From Campylobacterales bacterium (lineage in GTDB: Bacteria; Campylobacterota; Campylobacteria; Campylobacterales; QNZT01), in contig JAJRSK010000040.1 in the NCBI GenBank assembly GCA_024278835.1, forward strand, positions 1 through 59,578: a DNA stretch of 59,578 nt, read 5' to 3'. Of the stretch, positions 1 through 8,845 are shown one piece after another (within the stretch, counting starts at the first letter, position 1; every line of letters begins with the position of its first letter). The notes below the pieces were generated by a model. It was not told where the DNA came from and made no database searches. It saw only the letters and a program-made list of their open reading frames with translations. Both the position numbers and the translations under genes were made by a program.

Positions 1-33
1 GATTATATAGAAGTGGCTTTGGCGATAAGATAC
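1..33 (+). pseudogene. Fragment resembling the 3' end of the DUF4143-type ATPase gene
   Basis: The first 33 bases align with 1278-1310, near the 3' end of the ATPase gene that follows, with two mismatches and one deleted base; similarity then stops abruptly. The deletion shifts the frame, so the fragment no longer encodes the same C-terminus. It looks like the decayed tail of a second, upstream copy of the same ATPase, most of which would lie outside the window. Confidence 0.5.
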
Positions 34-101
34 TATATATGTATTGCATCACATAAAATATTATGATATAATTGTAGTCCAATACATACAAGGAAGCAAA
101 T

Positions 102-1340
102 ATGCTAACTGAACTTTTTAGAAATAGCCATCAATTTGTCAAAAATAACAATTTCAAATATAAAAGATATTTTATAAAGCATGAAAATTTAGAGCATAGA
201 CTCTCTATTATCCTTGGTGCAAGAGGTATAGGAAAAAGTGTAACCATAGCCCAATATATGAGCAAATACACAGGCACAAACAAGGCACTTTATATCTCTT
301 TGGATGATATTTTTAACTTAAATCTATCTATCTATGAAATAGCCGAAGAGTTTGAGCTTCAAGGTGGTAAGCTTCTTTGTTTGGATGAGATACACAAATA
401 CGACAGATGGAGTATGGAGCTAAAAAAAATTTATGATAATCTACCAACACTACAAGTAGTAGCAAGTGGTTCATCTGCTTTAGAGATACACAAAGGGAGT
501 CATGATTTAAGCAGAAGAGCTATTGTTTACAAGATGGTTGGTATGAGTTTTAGAGAGTTTTTGGGGCTTTATCATAAGTTTGATTTTGAGAAACTATTCT
601 TCAATGATATGTTAAAAAATCACTTAAATATTGCTGATAGTATAGTAGATAAATTAAAACTAAATGAACAAAAAATTTTGCCACTTTTTAAAGATTATCT
701 AAAATTTGGCTACTATCCATACTTTAAAAGTATGCCAAACGAGGCACTCTATTTTAAAACACTAAAACAAAATATCAACACTACTATCGAGAGTGATTTG
801 TTAAATATCTTTCCATCTCTCAACGGAAAAAGCATCAAAAAGATAAAACTACTACTCTCTATCATCTCCGAAAGTGTCCCCTTTACCCCTACACTCAAAA
901 AACTAAAAGAAGCTATAGATATACAAGATGACAGAACACTCAAAGAGTATCTCTATAGATTGGATGATGCAGGATTGATAAAACTTTTGATGAAATCTTC
1001 ACTCTCTTTTAAAAATCTTGATAAACCCGAAAAGATTTACTTGGAGAATACAAATCTAATGTTTACTAAAGAGCCAAATATAGGTGCAATAAGAGAGACA
1101 TTTTTTCTAAATCAGTTAAGCAACTACTATGATATAAAAGATAGCTTTGATACCAAAGGAGTATATGCTTCAAAACAAGGCGACTTTTTAGTAGATGATA
1201 AATATCTCTTTGAAATAGGAGGCAAAAATAAAAGCTTTAAACAGGTAAAAGACATGCCAAACTCATATGTGGTAGCAGATGATATAGAAGTAGGCTTTGG
1301 CAATAAGATACCTCTTTGGCTATTTGGCTTTTTGTATTGA
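102..1340 (+). CDS. AAA+ ATPase, DUF4143 type
   Basis: A 412-residue P-loop ATPase. Walker A is GARGIGKS (about residues 39-46), Walker B is LLCLDEIH (about 91-98), and a sensor-like VASGSS follows at about 119-124. The C-terminal half carries the winged-helix and nuclease-fold-like region typical of ATPases with DUF4143, including a basic KQGDFLVDD segment and FEIGGKNKS near the end, where the usual motif is an E-x-K-type core. The start follows AAGGA with good spacing. Members of this family are scattered through bacteria and archaea, often in multiple copies; their cellular role is not settled. A truncated relative seems to lie just upstream. It is a single-gene unit facing the efflux operon and reads as an accessory gene. 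Confidence 0.8.
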   Translation: MLTELFRNSHQFVKNNNFKYKRYFIKHENLEHRLSIILGARGIGKSVTIAQYMSKYTGTNKALYISLDDIFNLNLSIYEIAEEFELQGGKLLCLDEIHKYDRWSMELKKIYDNLPTLQVVASGSSALEIHKGSHDLSRRAIVYKMVGMSFREFLGLYHKFDFEKLFFNDMLKNHLNIADSIVDKLKLNEQKILPLFKDYLKFGYYPYFKSMPNEALYFKTLKQNINTTIESDLLNIFPSLNGKSIKKIKLLLSIISESVPFTPTLKKLKEAIDIQDDRTLKEYLYRLDDAGLIKLLMKSSLSFKNLDKPEKIYLENTNLMFTKEPNIGAIRETFFLNQLSNYYDIKDSFDTKGVYASKQGDFLVDDKYLFEIGGKNKSFKQVKDMPNSYVVADDIEVGFGNKIPLWLFGFLY

Positions 1341-1373
1341 GGTGAAATAGACTTTTCAACTTCATTTTAGGGC

Positions 1374-1393
1374 AAGCCTATCATGATAGGCTT
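1374..1393. terminator. Perfect 20-bp palindrome between convergent genes
   Basis: AAGCCTATCATGATAGGCTT is a perfect palindrome lying between the convergent ATPase gene (ends 1340) and the RND pump gene (ends 1427). It can fold as a 7-bp stem with a six-base loop and is followed by TTGTT on the plus side, so a weak bidirectional terminator is plausible. Its centre is one of the 34 TATCATGATA copies. Confidence 0.5.
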
Positions 1394-1426
1394 TGTTAAA
1401 ATATCGTCTAAAGTCCATCTTCACCG

Positions 1427-4400
1427 CTATTTAAATATATCAGCATCCTCTTGTTTGTTCTTGATATCGCTACTCTTAACAAATAGCATATAGAGGATAG
1501 GCAAGATAATCAGCGTCAAAATCGTAGAACTTATCAGACCATTTATCACCACAATCGCCAAAGGTTTTTGTATCTCAGAACCCGGTCCAGTAGCAAAGAG
1601 TAGTGGCAAAAGCCCAAATGCAGCGATGAGTGCGGTCATCAAGACTGGGCGAAGTCGCTTGATAGCACCCTCTTTAACGGCACTAATCACACTATGACCC
1701 TCACGCACCAATTCATTAAAATAGTTTAGCAACACGACACCATTGAGTACCGCGATACCAAGCAAGGCGATAAATCCAACCGAAGCAGGCACAGAGAGAT
1801 ACTCTCCAGAAAAATACAATCCAGCAAATCCACCGATCAATGCCAGAGGAACATTGACTAGAACGATGATGGCTTGTTTGATAGATTGAAAGGAGACAAA
1901 CAGCAAAACAAAGACTAAAAATAGTGCGATAGGCACAATGATAGCCAATCTCGCTGTCGCACGCTGTTGGTTTTCAAACTCACCACCATAGCTGAGGTAG
2001 TAGCCTGTTGGGAGTGTTACACTTTTGGCGATAGCCGCTTTGGCATCATCGACAAAACTGACCAAGTCTCTCCCCTCAACATTGGTCTGTACTACTGTTT
2101 TTCGGTAGCCATTTTCATGCTCTATCTGTACAGGTCCTTGTGTGGAGATGAAGCTGACAAGTGATGTGATAGGGATACTCTTGCCATCTTCCAAGATATA
2201 GTAGAGAGATTCAAGTTTGTTAAGGGAGTTTTGTATCTGTTCTTCTCCCTTTATCATGATAGGGATGCGACGCATACCCTCTTGGACGATACCACTTTGC
2301 TCGCCCGTAATCATCACTTTCAGATACTGACCGACCTCCTCTTGTGTCACACCATAAAAGCCCATCGCTTCTTTGTTGAAGCTTAGTTCAAAGTAAGCAA
2401 CGCCTTCGTTGGCTTTTTTATAGACATCGCTACTACCTTTTATCTTTTCCAAGACCGCTTTTATCTGCGTGGCTATCTCTTCGAGTTTGTCGTTGTCACT
2501 TCCAAATATATCTATCGCCACATCACCACGAACCCCCGTGAGCATCTCAGAGACACGCATCTCGATAGGTTGGGTAAACCCATACTCTATCCCTGCAAAT
2601 CCATCCAAGCTGTGGCGGATTTTGTCGATGAGTTCCTCTTTGGTTTTTACCGACCATTCGGCTTTTGGTTTGAGGACTAGAAAAGTATCGGTATCATTGA
2701 GGCTCATGGGGTCTAGTCCTAGTTCATCACTCCCACTTCTGGCGATGATGTTTGTTATCTCAGGCACCTCTTTAAGTAGGGTTTTTTGTACTTTGAGGTT
2801 AAGTTCACGACTCTCATCGAGTGAGATAGAAGGCAACATCTCGATGCCCACGATGATAGATCCCTCATCCATCGTAGGCATAAAAGTCTTACCCGTTTTA
2901 CTTGCCAAAAATAGGGAAGCTATTAAGAGTGCTAAGACAAGTCCCAACAAGACTTTTGCATGTTTGAGTGAAAACGCTAGTATCGGTTCGTACCATTTTA
3001 GCAGATGTCGCATCACAAATGATTCATGGTCGGGTCGTTTTTTGAGGATAAAAGAACTAAGCACAGGAATGAGTGTAAGTGCTAAAATCAATGAAGAAAA
3101 AAGAGCAAAGATGATAGCAAGTGCCACCGGTGCAAACAACTTTCCTTCTAGCCCCTCAAGCGTAAGGAGTGGTAAAAACACGATGATAATAATCAACACA
3201 CCTGTGACGATAGATGGTGCCATATCGGTTGCCGCGTGGTAGATGATGGAGAGTTTGCTTTTTTGCTTGTTTTTGGCTTCACCTAGTTCTGCTGTGATAT
3301 GTTCAACCATCACCACCGCCGAATCGACCAAGATACCCACGGCTATCGCCAATCCTCCCAAACTCATGAGATTGGCACTGAGCCCAAAATACTCCATCGC
3401 CATAAAACTCATCAATAAAGCAAACGGCAAGATAAGTGCCACAGAAAACGCAGACGCAGGATTACCAAGCATCACAAGCAAGATGACGATGATGAGAATC
3501 ACCGCTTCAATAAGGGCTTTTTTGACCGTATCAGTAGCAAGATTGACAAGGTGAGAACGATCATAAAAGATATCGATACTTGTTCCTTTGGGAAGTTGTG
3601 CTTCTATCGTTTTGAGTTCGCTTTTGACCTTATCTAGCACGATGCCTGTATTGATTCCTTTGAGCCCGAGTACGAGTCCTTGTACGGCTTCGCCTTTGCC
3701 ATTTTTGGTGACAAATCCCGCGCGGGTTAGATGCCCTATGTGGATAGTCGCTAAATCTTTTATCATGATGACTTTGCCATTGACATTTTGGACAGGCACA
3801 TTGCCTATGTCGTGGATATCTGCCAACTTCCCTACACTCCTCACAAGGATACTCTCCACACCTTGTGTGATACGCCCTGCTCCATCGTTTTGGTTGTTTT
3901 GTGAAAGGGCTGTGAAGAGTTGATTGAGGGATATGTTAAAGGTGCGCATCTTTTCTAAATCAGGCACGATTTCATAGGTTTTGACTTTACCGCCTAGCGC
4001 GTTGACCTCAGCGACACCTGAGATAGAGCGGATTTTAGGGGAGATGACCCAGTCAAGTAGGCTTCGCTTCTCTTCTAAAGAGAGAGTTTCTGACTCGATA
4101 GTAAACATCAAGATATCACTCAAAGGGGTGGATATAGGGGCTAGTCCACCTACTAAATTGGCAGGTAAATCCCCCTTGATATCACTAAATCTCTCACTTA
4201 CTTGCTGTCGTGCCCAGTAGATATCGGTGCCATCTTCAAAATCAATAGTGATATCACAAAGCCCATACTTGGAGAGAGAACGCATGATAGTTTGCTTGGG
4301 AATGCCCACCATCTGCATCTCGATAGGGATGGCGATACGCGACTCTATCTCAGAGGGTGTCATACCATCTGATTTGAGTATCATCTTGACTTGAACAGGC

Positions 4401-4525
4401 GATATCTCAGGAAAGGCATCGACAGGTAGTTCTTTGTAAGACTTGATACCAAGACCTAAAACAACCAGTGCCAAGAGGGAGAGAAAAAGCCTCTGAGAGA
4501 GGGCAAATGCGATGATTTTATTCAT
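1427..4525 (-). CDS. Heavy-metal efflux RND pump, CzcA/CusA family
   Basis: A 1,032-residue inner-membrane proton/cation antiporter that drives metal ions out across both membranes with its adaptor and outer-membrane channel. The N-terminal helix, the HME-class sequence DFEDGTDIYWARQQVSERF (about 95-113), the charged transmembrane segment GILVDSAVVMVEHI (about 395-408) and the second membrane block near the C-terminus are all in place. The periplasmic stretch GLDPMSLNDTDTF resembles divalent-cation (Co/Zn/Cd) pumps more than the Cu/Ag pump CusA, but the substrate cannot be fixed from sequence. It is last in an operon with the adaptor (8-bp overlap) and the OMF gene. Four TATCATGATA-like sites lie inside or beside it. 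Confidence 0.93.
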   Translation of the reverse strand: MNKIIAFALSQRLFLSLLALVVLGLGIKSYKELPVDAFPEISPVQVKMILKSDGMTPSEIESRIAIPIEMQMVGIPKQTIMRSLSKYGLCDITIDFEDGTDIYWARQQVSERFSDIKGDLPANLVGGLAPISTPLSDILMFTIESETLSLEEKRSLLDWVISPKIRSISGVAEVNALGGKVKTYEIVPDLEKMRTFNISLNQLFTALSQNNQNDGAGRITQGVESILVRSVGKLADIHDIGNVPVQNVNGKVIMIKDLATIHIGHLTRAGFVTKNGKGEAVQGLVLGLKGINTGIVLDKVKSELKTIEAQLPKGTSIDIFYDRSHLVNLATDTVKKALIEAVILIIVILLVMLGNPASAFSVALILPFALLMSFMAMEYFGLSANLMSLGGLAIAVGILVDSAVVMVEHITAELGEAKNKQKSKLSIIYHAATDMAPSIVTGVLIIIIVFLPLLTLEGLEGKLFAPVALAIIFALFSSLILALTLIPVLSSFILKKRPDHESFVMRHLLKWYEPILAFSLKHAKVLLGLVLALLIASLFLASKTGKTFMPTMDEGSIIVGIEMLPSISLDESRELNLKVQKTLLKEVPEITNIIARSGSDELGLDPMSLNDTDTFLVLKPKAEWSVKTKEELIDKIRHSLDGFAGIEYGFTQPIEMRVSEMLTGVRGDVAIDIFGSDNDKLEEIATQIKAVLEKIKGSSDVYKKANEGVAYFELSFNKEAMGFYGVTQEEVGQYLKVMITGEQSGIVQEGMRRIPIMIKGEEQIQNSLNKLESLYYILEDGKSIPITSLVSFISTQGPVQIEHENGYRKTVVQTNVEGRDLVSFVDDAKAAIAKSVTLPTGYYLSYGGEFENQQRATARLAIIVPIALFLVFVLLFVSFQSIKQAIIVLVNVPLALIGGFAGLYFSGEYLSVPASVGFIALLGIAVLNGVVLLNYFNELVREGHSVISAVKEGAIKRLRPVLMTALIAAFGLLPLLFATGPGSEIQKPLAIVVINGLISSTILTLIILPILYMLFVKSSDIKNKQEDADIFK

Positions 4526-5597
4526 CTTCTTCTCCCAACATACTTTTTAGTATCGCCACCGAAGTGCTGACTATTGGGAAGTGTAAGTTTTCATCATCTT
4601 TGAGATAGTAGTACTTCTCATCCTCTGAGAGGATTGTGACGGCTATATCTTCATAGGCTCTTTTATTTTTGACAAATACGATAGTTTTATCGGCATCTTT
4701 GATAACAGACTTTTTAGGCACACGCAAGCTTTTTTCTATCATGATGACTTTGGCCGAAGTGCGCATACCTGCTAAGAGTGCGCTACCTTCAGGAAGTGAA
4801 AAACGCACATGCCTACTTTGATTTTGCATATCAACGGTGGGAGAGAGTTGTAAGACTTTACTATTGTAGAGTGTGCCGTTGATACGAAGCTTCACCTTTT
4901 GTCCCTCTATGAGTCTTAGCGATTTGGAGAGTGGCATATCACTCTCCAGCCACAAAGCTCCTTTCTTTTGTATGACAAAGAGTGCAGTCGCAGCGTCTGT
5001 GCTTTTACCAGGCTGGGCATTGAGGGTAGTGACGATACCATCTATAGGTGCTGTGACAGGAATGGTTGTTTTTATCGTTAAACTCTTCAGTAGGGTCTGT
5101 ACCATCTGAGGGGAAGCACCAAAGCTTTGGAGGTGCGCTTTGGAGGCGGCGAGTTTTATCTGGTCTGTTTTTAATTCAGCATTGGCTGCGACACACTCTT
5201 TTTTTGGGATGATATCTTCACGACAAAGTCTGTTTTTTCGCTCTGCCAAGTGTTTGTGATGGCGAAGTTCTATCGCATCAGAAATCGCCTTTTGTTGGAC
5301 TTCTATCCACTCTGTACCTGTGACATTGGCAAGTAAATCGCCTTTTATCACGCGTTGATAATTCGCCACATTTAAGGAAAGTACTTGTGCAGTAAAAGGC
5401 AATGAGATACTGCGTAAAAGGCTTGGAGGTGTTGTCACTTCTACCACAAAAGAACCCAAGGGGAGTGTTTTACTAATCTTTGGTGTGGTAGTTTTGAGGT
5501 TCCAGTTGCTCTGTTCTTTGTCTGTCAGTGTAATCTCTTTTGCCATCAATGATAATGATAGTGGCAATAGTGCTAGTAGCAGGTTTAATGTTTTCAT
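4518..5597 (-). CDS. RND efflux periplasmic adaptor (CzcB/CusB-like)
   Basis: A 359-residue membrane-fusion protein that links the inner-membrane pump to the outer-membrane channel. It starts with a signal peptide (MKTLNLLLALLPLSLSLMAKE). A lipoyl/barrel-sandwich half follows (LLANVTGTEWIEVQQK), then a helical hairpin rich in Lys/Glu (about 95-165), the second barrel half (VTAPIDGIVTTLNAQPG, about 178-194) and beta-barrel and membrane-proximal parts. It abuts the OMF gene with no gap and overlaps the pump gene by 8 bp, so the three are translated together. There is no His-rich or Met-rich metal-binding extension, which leaves the metal undefined. Confidence 0.9.
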   Translation of the reverse strand: MKTLNLLLALLPLSLSLMAKEITLTDKEQSNWNLKTTTPKISKTLPLGSFVVEVTTPPSLLRSISLPFTAQVLSLNVANYQRVIKGDLLANVTGTEWIEVQQKAISDAIELRHHKHLAERKNRLCREDIIPKKECVAANAELKTDQIKLAASKAHLQSFGASPQMVQTLLKSLTIKTTIPVTAPIDGIVTTLNAQPGKSTDAATALFVIQKKGALWLESDMPLSKSLRLIEGQKVKLRINGTLYNSKVLQLSPTVDMQNQSRHVRFSLPEGSALLAGMRTSAKVIMIEKSLRVPKKSVIKDADKTIVFVKNKRAYEDIAVTILSEDEKYYYLKDDENLHFPIVSTSVAILKSMLGEEDE

Positions 5598-6782
5598 TTA
5601 TTTCTCCATTTCAAGTAGTGTATATAGTTTAAATAGGCTGTTATAATAAGCTTTTTTTGTCGCAATCAACTCTTGAGAGAGCTCTAAAAGCTTTTGTCTC
5701 CCAAAGATATATTCCAAGGAAGAACTCTCGCCATACTTGAAGCTTTTTTCGATGAGGGGCATCAAGCTATCATGATAGAGTGCTAGGTTTTCTTCTATCA
5801 TGATGATGGTGTTATAGTTGGTTTTGAGTTCGCCTTCTAGCGCTTTTTTGTTGCCTACTTGCTCTTGTAGCCAATTTATCTGTTCTAATTTTTTGAGCTC
5901 TTTTTGATGTATTGTAGCAAGATGCATCTGTTCATTTTTTTGGGAAGTAAAGTTTAATGGCAACGCAAATCCCACACCGACTCTCTTCGTATCTATCTCA
6001 TCATCATAAGAGGCAGCGATATCTATGCTGTCGATACTCTTATTGTAGCGTTTTTCTAGTGTATCAAGTGCCATTAACTCTTTGTGAAAGGCTTCTTGGC
6101 TGTATGCAAAAAGAAGACCATCAAATGAGACTTCTGCTGTGAGCGTCGTTAAGTCATCACAAGAGAGTTCTTGATGCTTGCCTATGAGACTCAAGTCATA
6201 CAATCTCTCTTGGGATATCTTTTCACGCGAGAGAGAACTTTGTGCTTTTTGCTTCAAACTTCGCATCTGCATCTCTAGTTGCAAAAGCTCTTTTTTAGAG
6301 ATTTCTTGATACTTGTAAGCTTTCTGTTTTTTCCTATATAGTGCTTGATAACTCTCCAAAGAACGCTCTATCAATCGCCGATTTTCTCTGTCTAAACAAC
6401 TTTGATGATAGAGATTTCGGATACGGTTGCTTAGTGCGATAAGGGCTCTCTCTTTTTGTAGTAGTGTTGCCTCATTTTTAAGTCTTTGAGCAGAGAGTCC
6501 TAAGGATTTTGTGTTGCCAAAGGGGAGTGTTTTGGAAGCACCTATACTATACTCAAAGGCATCATCACCTGCATCGGGTGTGGCTTGTGCACCACTGAGA
6601 GAGAGGGCAAAAGGTTCCGTTGCGAAATTGGCTCTACTTTGTGCTTCTAAGGAGAGACGTGTCTGCTCTTTGGCTTTAAAAAGTGGGTGTGTGGCTTTGG
6701 TTTGTGCTAGTATCTCTTTGAGTGTGATAGGTGCGCCTATCATGATAGAGGTAGAAAAGAGAAATAGTAAAAATAGTTTCAT
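5598..6782 (-). CDS. TolC-family outer-membrane channel of the metal efflux system
   Basis: A 394-residue outer-membrane factor. It has a signal peptide (MKLFLLFLFSTSIMIGAPI) whose last codons include a TATCATGATA copy read as Ile-Met-Ile, followed by two long alpha-helical repeats with heptads (LEAQSRANF..., LLQLEMQMRSLKQKAQ) and Gly-Glu-Ser-Ser-Ser-Leu-Glu-Tyr near residue 355, as is usual in the family. It starts the CBA-type operon (OMF, adaptor, pump), and the next gene begins right after its stop codon. It forms the trimeric exit duct. The length is at the short end for this family. Confidence 0.88.
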   Translation of the reverse strand: MKLFLLFLFSTSIMIGAPITLKEILAQTKATHPLFKAKEQTRLSLEAQSRANFATEPFALSLSGAQATPDAGDDAFEYSIGASKTLPFGNTKSLGLSAQRLKNEATLLQKERALIALSNRIRNLYHQSCLDRENRRLIERSLESYQALYRKKQKAYKYQEISKKELLQLEMQMRSLKQKAQSSLSREKISQERLYDLSLIGKHQELSCDDLTTLTAEVSFDGLLFAYSQEAFHKELMALDTLEKRYNKSIDSIDIAASYDDEIDTKRVGVGFALPLNFTSQKNEQMHLATIHQKELKKLEQINWLQEQVGNKKALEGELKTNYNTIIMIEENLALYHDSLMPLIEKSFKYGESSSLEYIFGRQKLLELSQELIATKKAYYNSLFKLYTLLEMEK

Positions 6783-6786
6783 TGTG

Positions 6787-7125
6787 TTAATCCTTGTCTA
6801 TTAAATCTAATGTATCTGCATGGAAAAAATAGTCTCTATCTTTGCTGTTGCCTTGATAGATAGCCTTACAATTTCTGATGATAAGTCTGTTGCTTGTGAT
6901 AGCTAAGTCGGGATACTTCTCTTGTATCATGATAAGTGCTTTTTCATCACTAAAAGGCAAAGTTTTACGGACTTTATCGAGAAGTTTTTTAGCTAAAATA
7001 GTTTTAGAGTGCATGGTTCCACCCAATGTATGTCCGTATTTTGCGTGTAAACATTCTTGTAATGGTATCTTTTGCTCGGCAAACAGCGTGCTGATAAATA
7101 GCATAAATGCTAGGAAAAATTTCAT
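6787..7125 (-). CDS. Small exported protein upstream of the metal efflux operon
   Basis: A 112-residue protein that I do not recognise. It has a clear signal peptide (MKFFLAFMLFISTLFAEQ) and a mature part with two cysteines (QECLHAKYG and IIRNCKAIY), so a periplasmic protein with a possible disulfide. It sits 4 bp upstream of the OMF gene in the same orientation and is probably the first or second gene of the efflux operon. Its position is like that of small metal-responsive periplasmic proteins in other metal operons, but no metal-binding motif is obvious. Confidence 0.65.
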   Translation of the reverse strand: MKFFLAFMLFISTLFAEQKIPLQECLHAKYGHTLGGTMHSKTILAKKLLDKVRKTLPFSDEKALIMIQEKYPDLAITSNRLIIRNCKAIYQGNSKDRDYFFHADTLDLIDKD

Positions 7126-7171
7126 AGGTAACCCTTTTTGTTAATGATTTTGAATAAATGGAAAAAAAGAG

Positions 7172-7474
7172 TTAGGCTATAGGAGGATAAAAGATACTTT
7201 GTGGGGAAGGTGTAGGGAAAAAGTCAGTTTTCTCAGCGATGATACCATGCTCATACTCTTGCACCATCAAAGGCGTAAAAACAATATTTACCGCCATAAG
7301 CGCATCATGCAAAGCTTCATGTGTTTGGGTCACATCGCAAACTACTACTATCTGCCCAGACTCATAAAGATACAACTCACTCTGCGTATCTTGGTCAATG
7401 GCAACAATGATATAGTCATGCACACTTACAAAGACAAAGACACTAAGTAGTAGCGTTAAGAGAAACTTTTTCAT
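7172..7474 (-). CDS. Small exported protein, unknown function
   Basis: A 100-residue protein with an N-terminal hydrophobic segment (KKFLLTLLLSVFVFVSV) that may be a signal peptide or anchor. The mature region holds three histidines (DVTQTHEALHDALM, YEHGIIAE) and ends in a proline-rich tail (FFPTPSPQSIFYPP). The His placement and its place just upstream of the RND operon hint at a metal-related periplasmic protein, similar in position to CzcI-like proteins, but I cannot assign a family. It probably shares the efflux transcript. Confidence 0.55.
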   Translation of the reverse strand: MKKFLLTLLLSVFVFVSVHDYIIVAIDQDTQSELYLYESGQIVVVCDVTQTHEALHDALMAVNIVFTPLMVQEYEHGIIAEKTDFFPTPSPQSIFYPPIA

Positions 7475-7594
7475 GAAATTATTATAGAATAGAAAAGATT
7501 AAATCTCACTTAATACTTTTTTTCCATAAAAAACATTAAATTATTTATTTTTATTTACTTTCTTTTTAAATAGTTATAAAAATTTAAATTACTA

Positions 7595-7621
7595 TAAAAA
7601 TATTTACCGATATGTCGATTT
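7595..7621 (+). promoter_or_regulatory. Possible FliA (sigma-28)-like promoter
   Basis: TAAAAATA, 11 bases, then GTCGATTT, 30 bp upstream of the beta-helix lipoprotein start. Spacing fits TAAAGTTT-N11-GCCGATAA, but the -35 half is a weak match. The same GTCGATAT core recurs upstream of three other genes in the window. Confidence 0.3.
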
Positions 7622-7651
7622 CTCACACAGAAAGAAGATAAAGGTAAAAAA

Positions 7652-8845
7652 ATGAAAAAATATTTAAATTATTTGATAATGCTAGGCATGATGAGTTTCT
7701 TGCTAGGATGTAGTTCAAGTAAAGCAACCAATCAAGGAGTAGGTTCTTTGACAAATACGAAAATAACTTCACAGGCATACTACCCCACATCAGAAGAGTT
7801 AGAGTATGAAAATATCCTAACCGCCGATAAAGACAACTGGTGTCAAGTGGTACAAAATGCACCTGCACAAACCACTATCCTACTCGAAGATGGTGAGTAT
7901 GTCGATGCCTGTGCTATTCGAAATAAGAGCTATATCACGATAAAAGCAAAAAATAAATATGGCGTAAGGTACACAGGGGATGATTTTTTTCTCACCCTTG
8001 AAGATAAAAATCACCATATCAACCTACTTGGCATCGAGGCGACAACCACGACGGACAATTTCAACTCTGGTCTTTTTAAGGCGCACGGATATGGAAACTT
8101 TGATAATCACCATATCTATATCAAAGATTGCTGGATACACCATTCTGGTTCAGGGATACTCACAGGTCCTAGAAATCATGACATCACCGTAGATAAATGC
8201 CTCATTCATGATATCAAGATGGGCTATGCATGGTATGCTTTGGGATGGCATATGACACTTTCAAGATCTGTTATTTATCATCTGGAAAATAATGGGATGG
8301 TACTTAGAGGACATTTTCCTCTCAATAGGTTTTGGAGTTTTGAAGAGTCTCAGGCGGTGGATATCACGCAGGAGAGAGATATTGAAAACATCCCAGAAGA
8401 GGAGTGGACACATCGTATTACTGGTAACTTTTTTGGAGAGGGCTATGGCAGGACTGCCGCTAGGAATTGGGACAGAGGCACGGCAATAGCATTTTATATA
8501 GGTAGAGGGAACCATGATGGAGATGATGCCTATTTACCACCGCAAAATGTTTTGATAGAAGATAATGTATTTTATAATATAACGCCTAGTGTAGCACCAA
8601 ATGGTGAAGTATTTGCAGGGGCTATTACCGTAGATGCCGAAGCGGGATTTTCTAGTGATAGAGAAGATAAAGTAGCAGGGCTTATCGAAGGAACGGTGAT
8701 ACGCAACAATACTTCCAATGTACCTATTATCAAGAGTTTTTGGGAGAAACCTGATTTTAGTTTGATAACACAATCAAACAATAAATCATGGGATACAGGA
8801 TTATTGGAAAAAGAGTTTTATGAGAGGATAGAAGCATTAAAATAG
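7652..8845 (+). CDS. Lipoprotein with right-handed parallel beta-helix
   Basis: A 397-residue exported lipoprotein: the signal peptide ends in the lipobox LLGC (Cys20), followed by a Ser/Thr-rich linker. Residues about 70-330 contain repeated short strands with Asn/His turns (SYITIKAKN, HHINLLGIEA, HHIYIKDCWIH, HDITVDKCLIHD, NVLIEDNVFYN, GTVIRNNTSN), the mark of pectate-lyase-like or NosD-like beta-helices. Such folds bind or cleave polysaccharides, and chondroitinase-B/alginate-lyase families are possible, but I cannot point to catalytic residues. The start has AAAGG upstream. Its last 9 bp overlap the convergent histidine kinase gene. It is probably a surface or periplasmic carbohydrate-interacting protein. 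Confidence 0.75.
   Translation: MKKYLNYLIMLGMMSFLLGCSSSKATNQGVGSLTNTKITSQAYYPTSEELEYENILTADKDNWCQVVQNAPAQTTILLEDGEYVDACAIRNKSYITIKAKNKYGVRYTGDDFFLTLEDKNHHINLLGIEATTTTDNFNSGLFKAHGYGNFDNHHIYIKDCWIHHSGSGILTGPRNHDITVDKCLIHDIKMGYAWYALGWHMTLSRSVIYHLENNGMVLRGHFPLNRFWSFEESQAVDITQERDIENIPEEEWTHRITGNFFGEGYGRTAARNWDRGTAIAFYIGRGNHDGDDAYLPPQNVLIEDNVFYNITPSVAPNGEVFAGAITVDAEAGFSSDREDKVAGLIEGTVIRNNTSNVPIIKSFWEKPDFSLITQSNNKSWDTGLLEKEFYERIEALK

Noticed and set aside
2469-3242. Long open frame opposite the RND pump
   Set aside because: Lies entirely antisense to a complete HME pump, has biased composition (Ser/Leu rich) and no ribosome site; a shadow frame.
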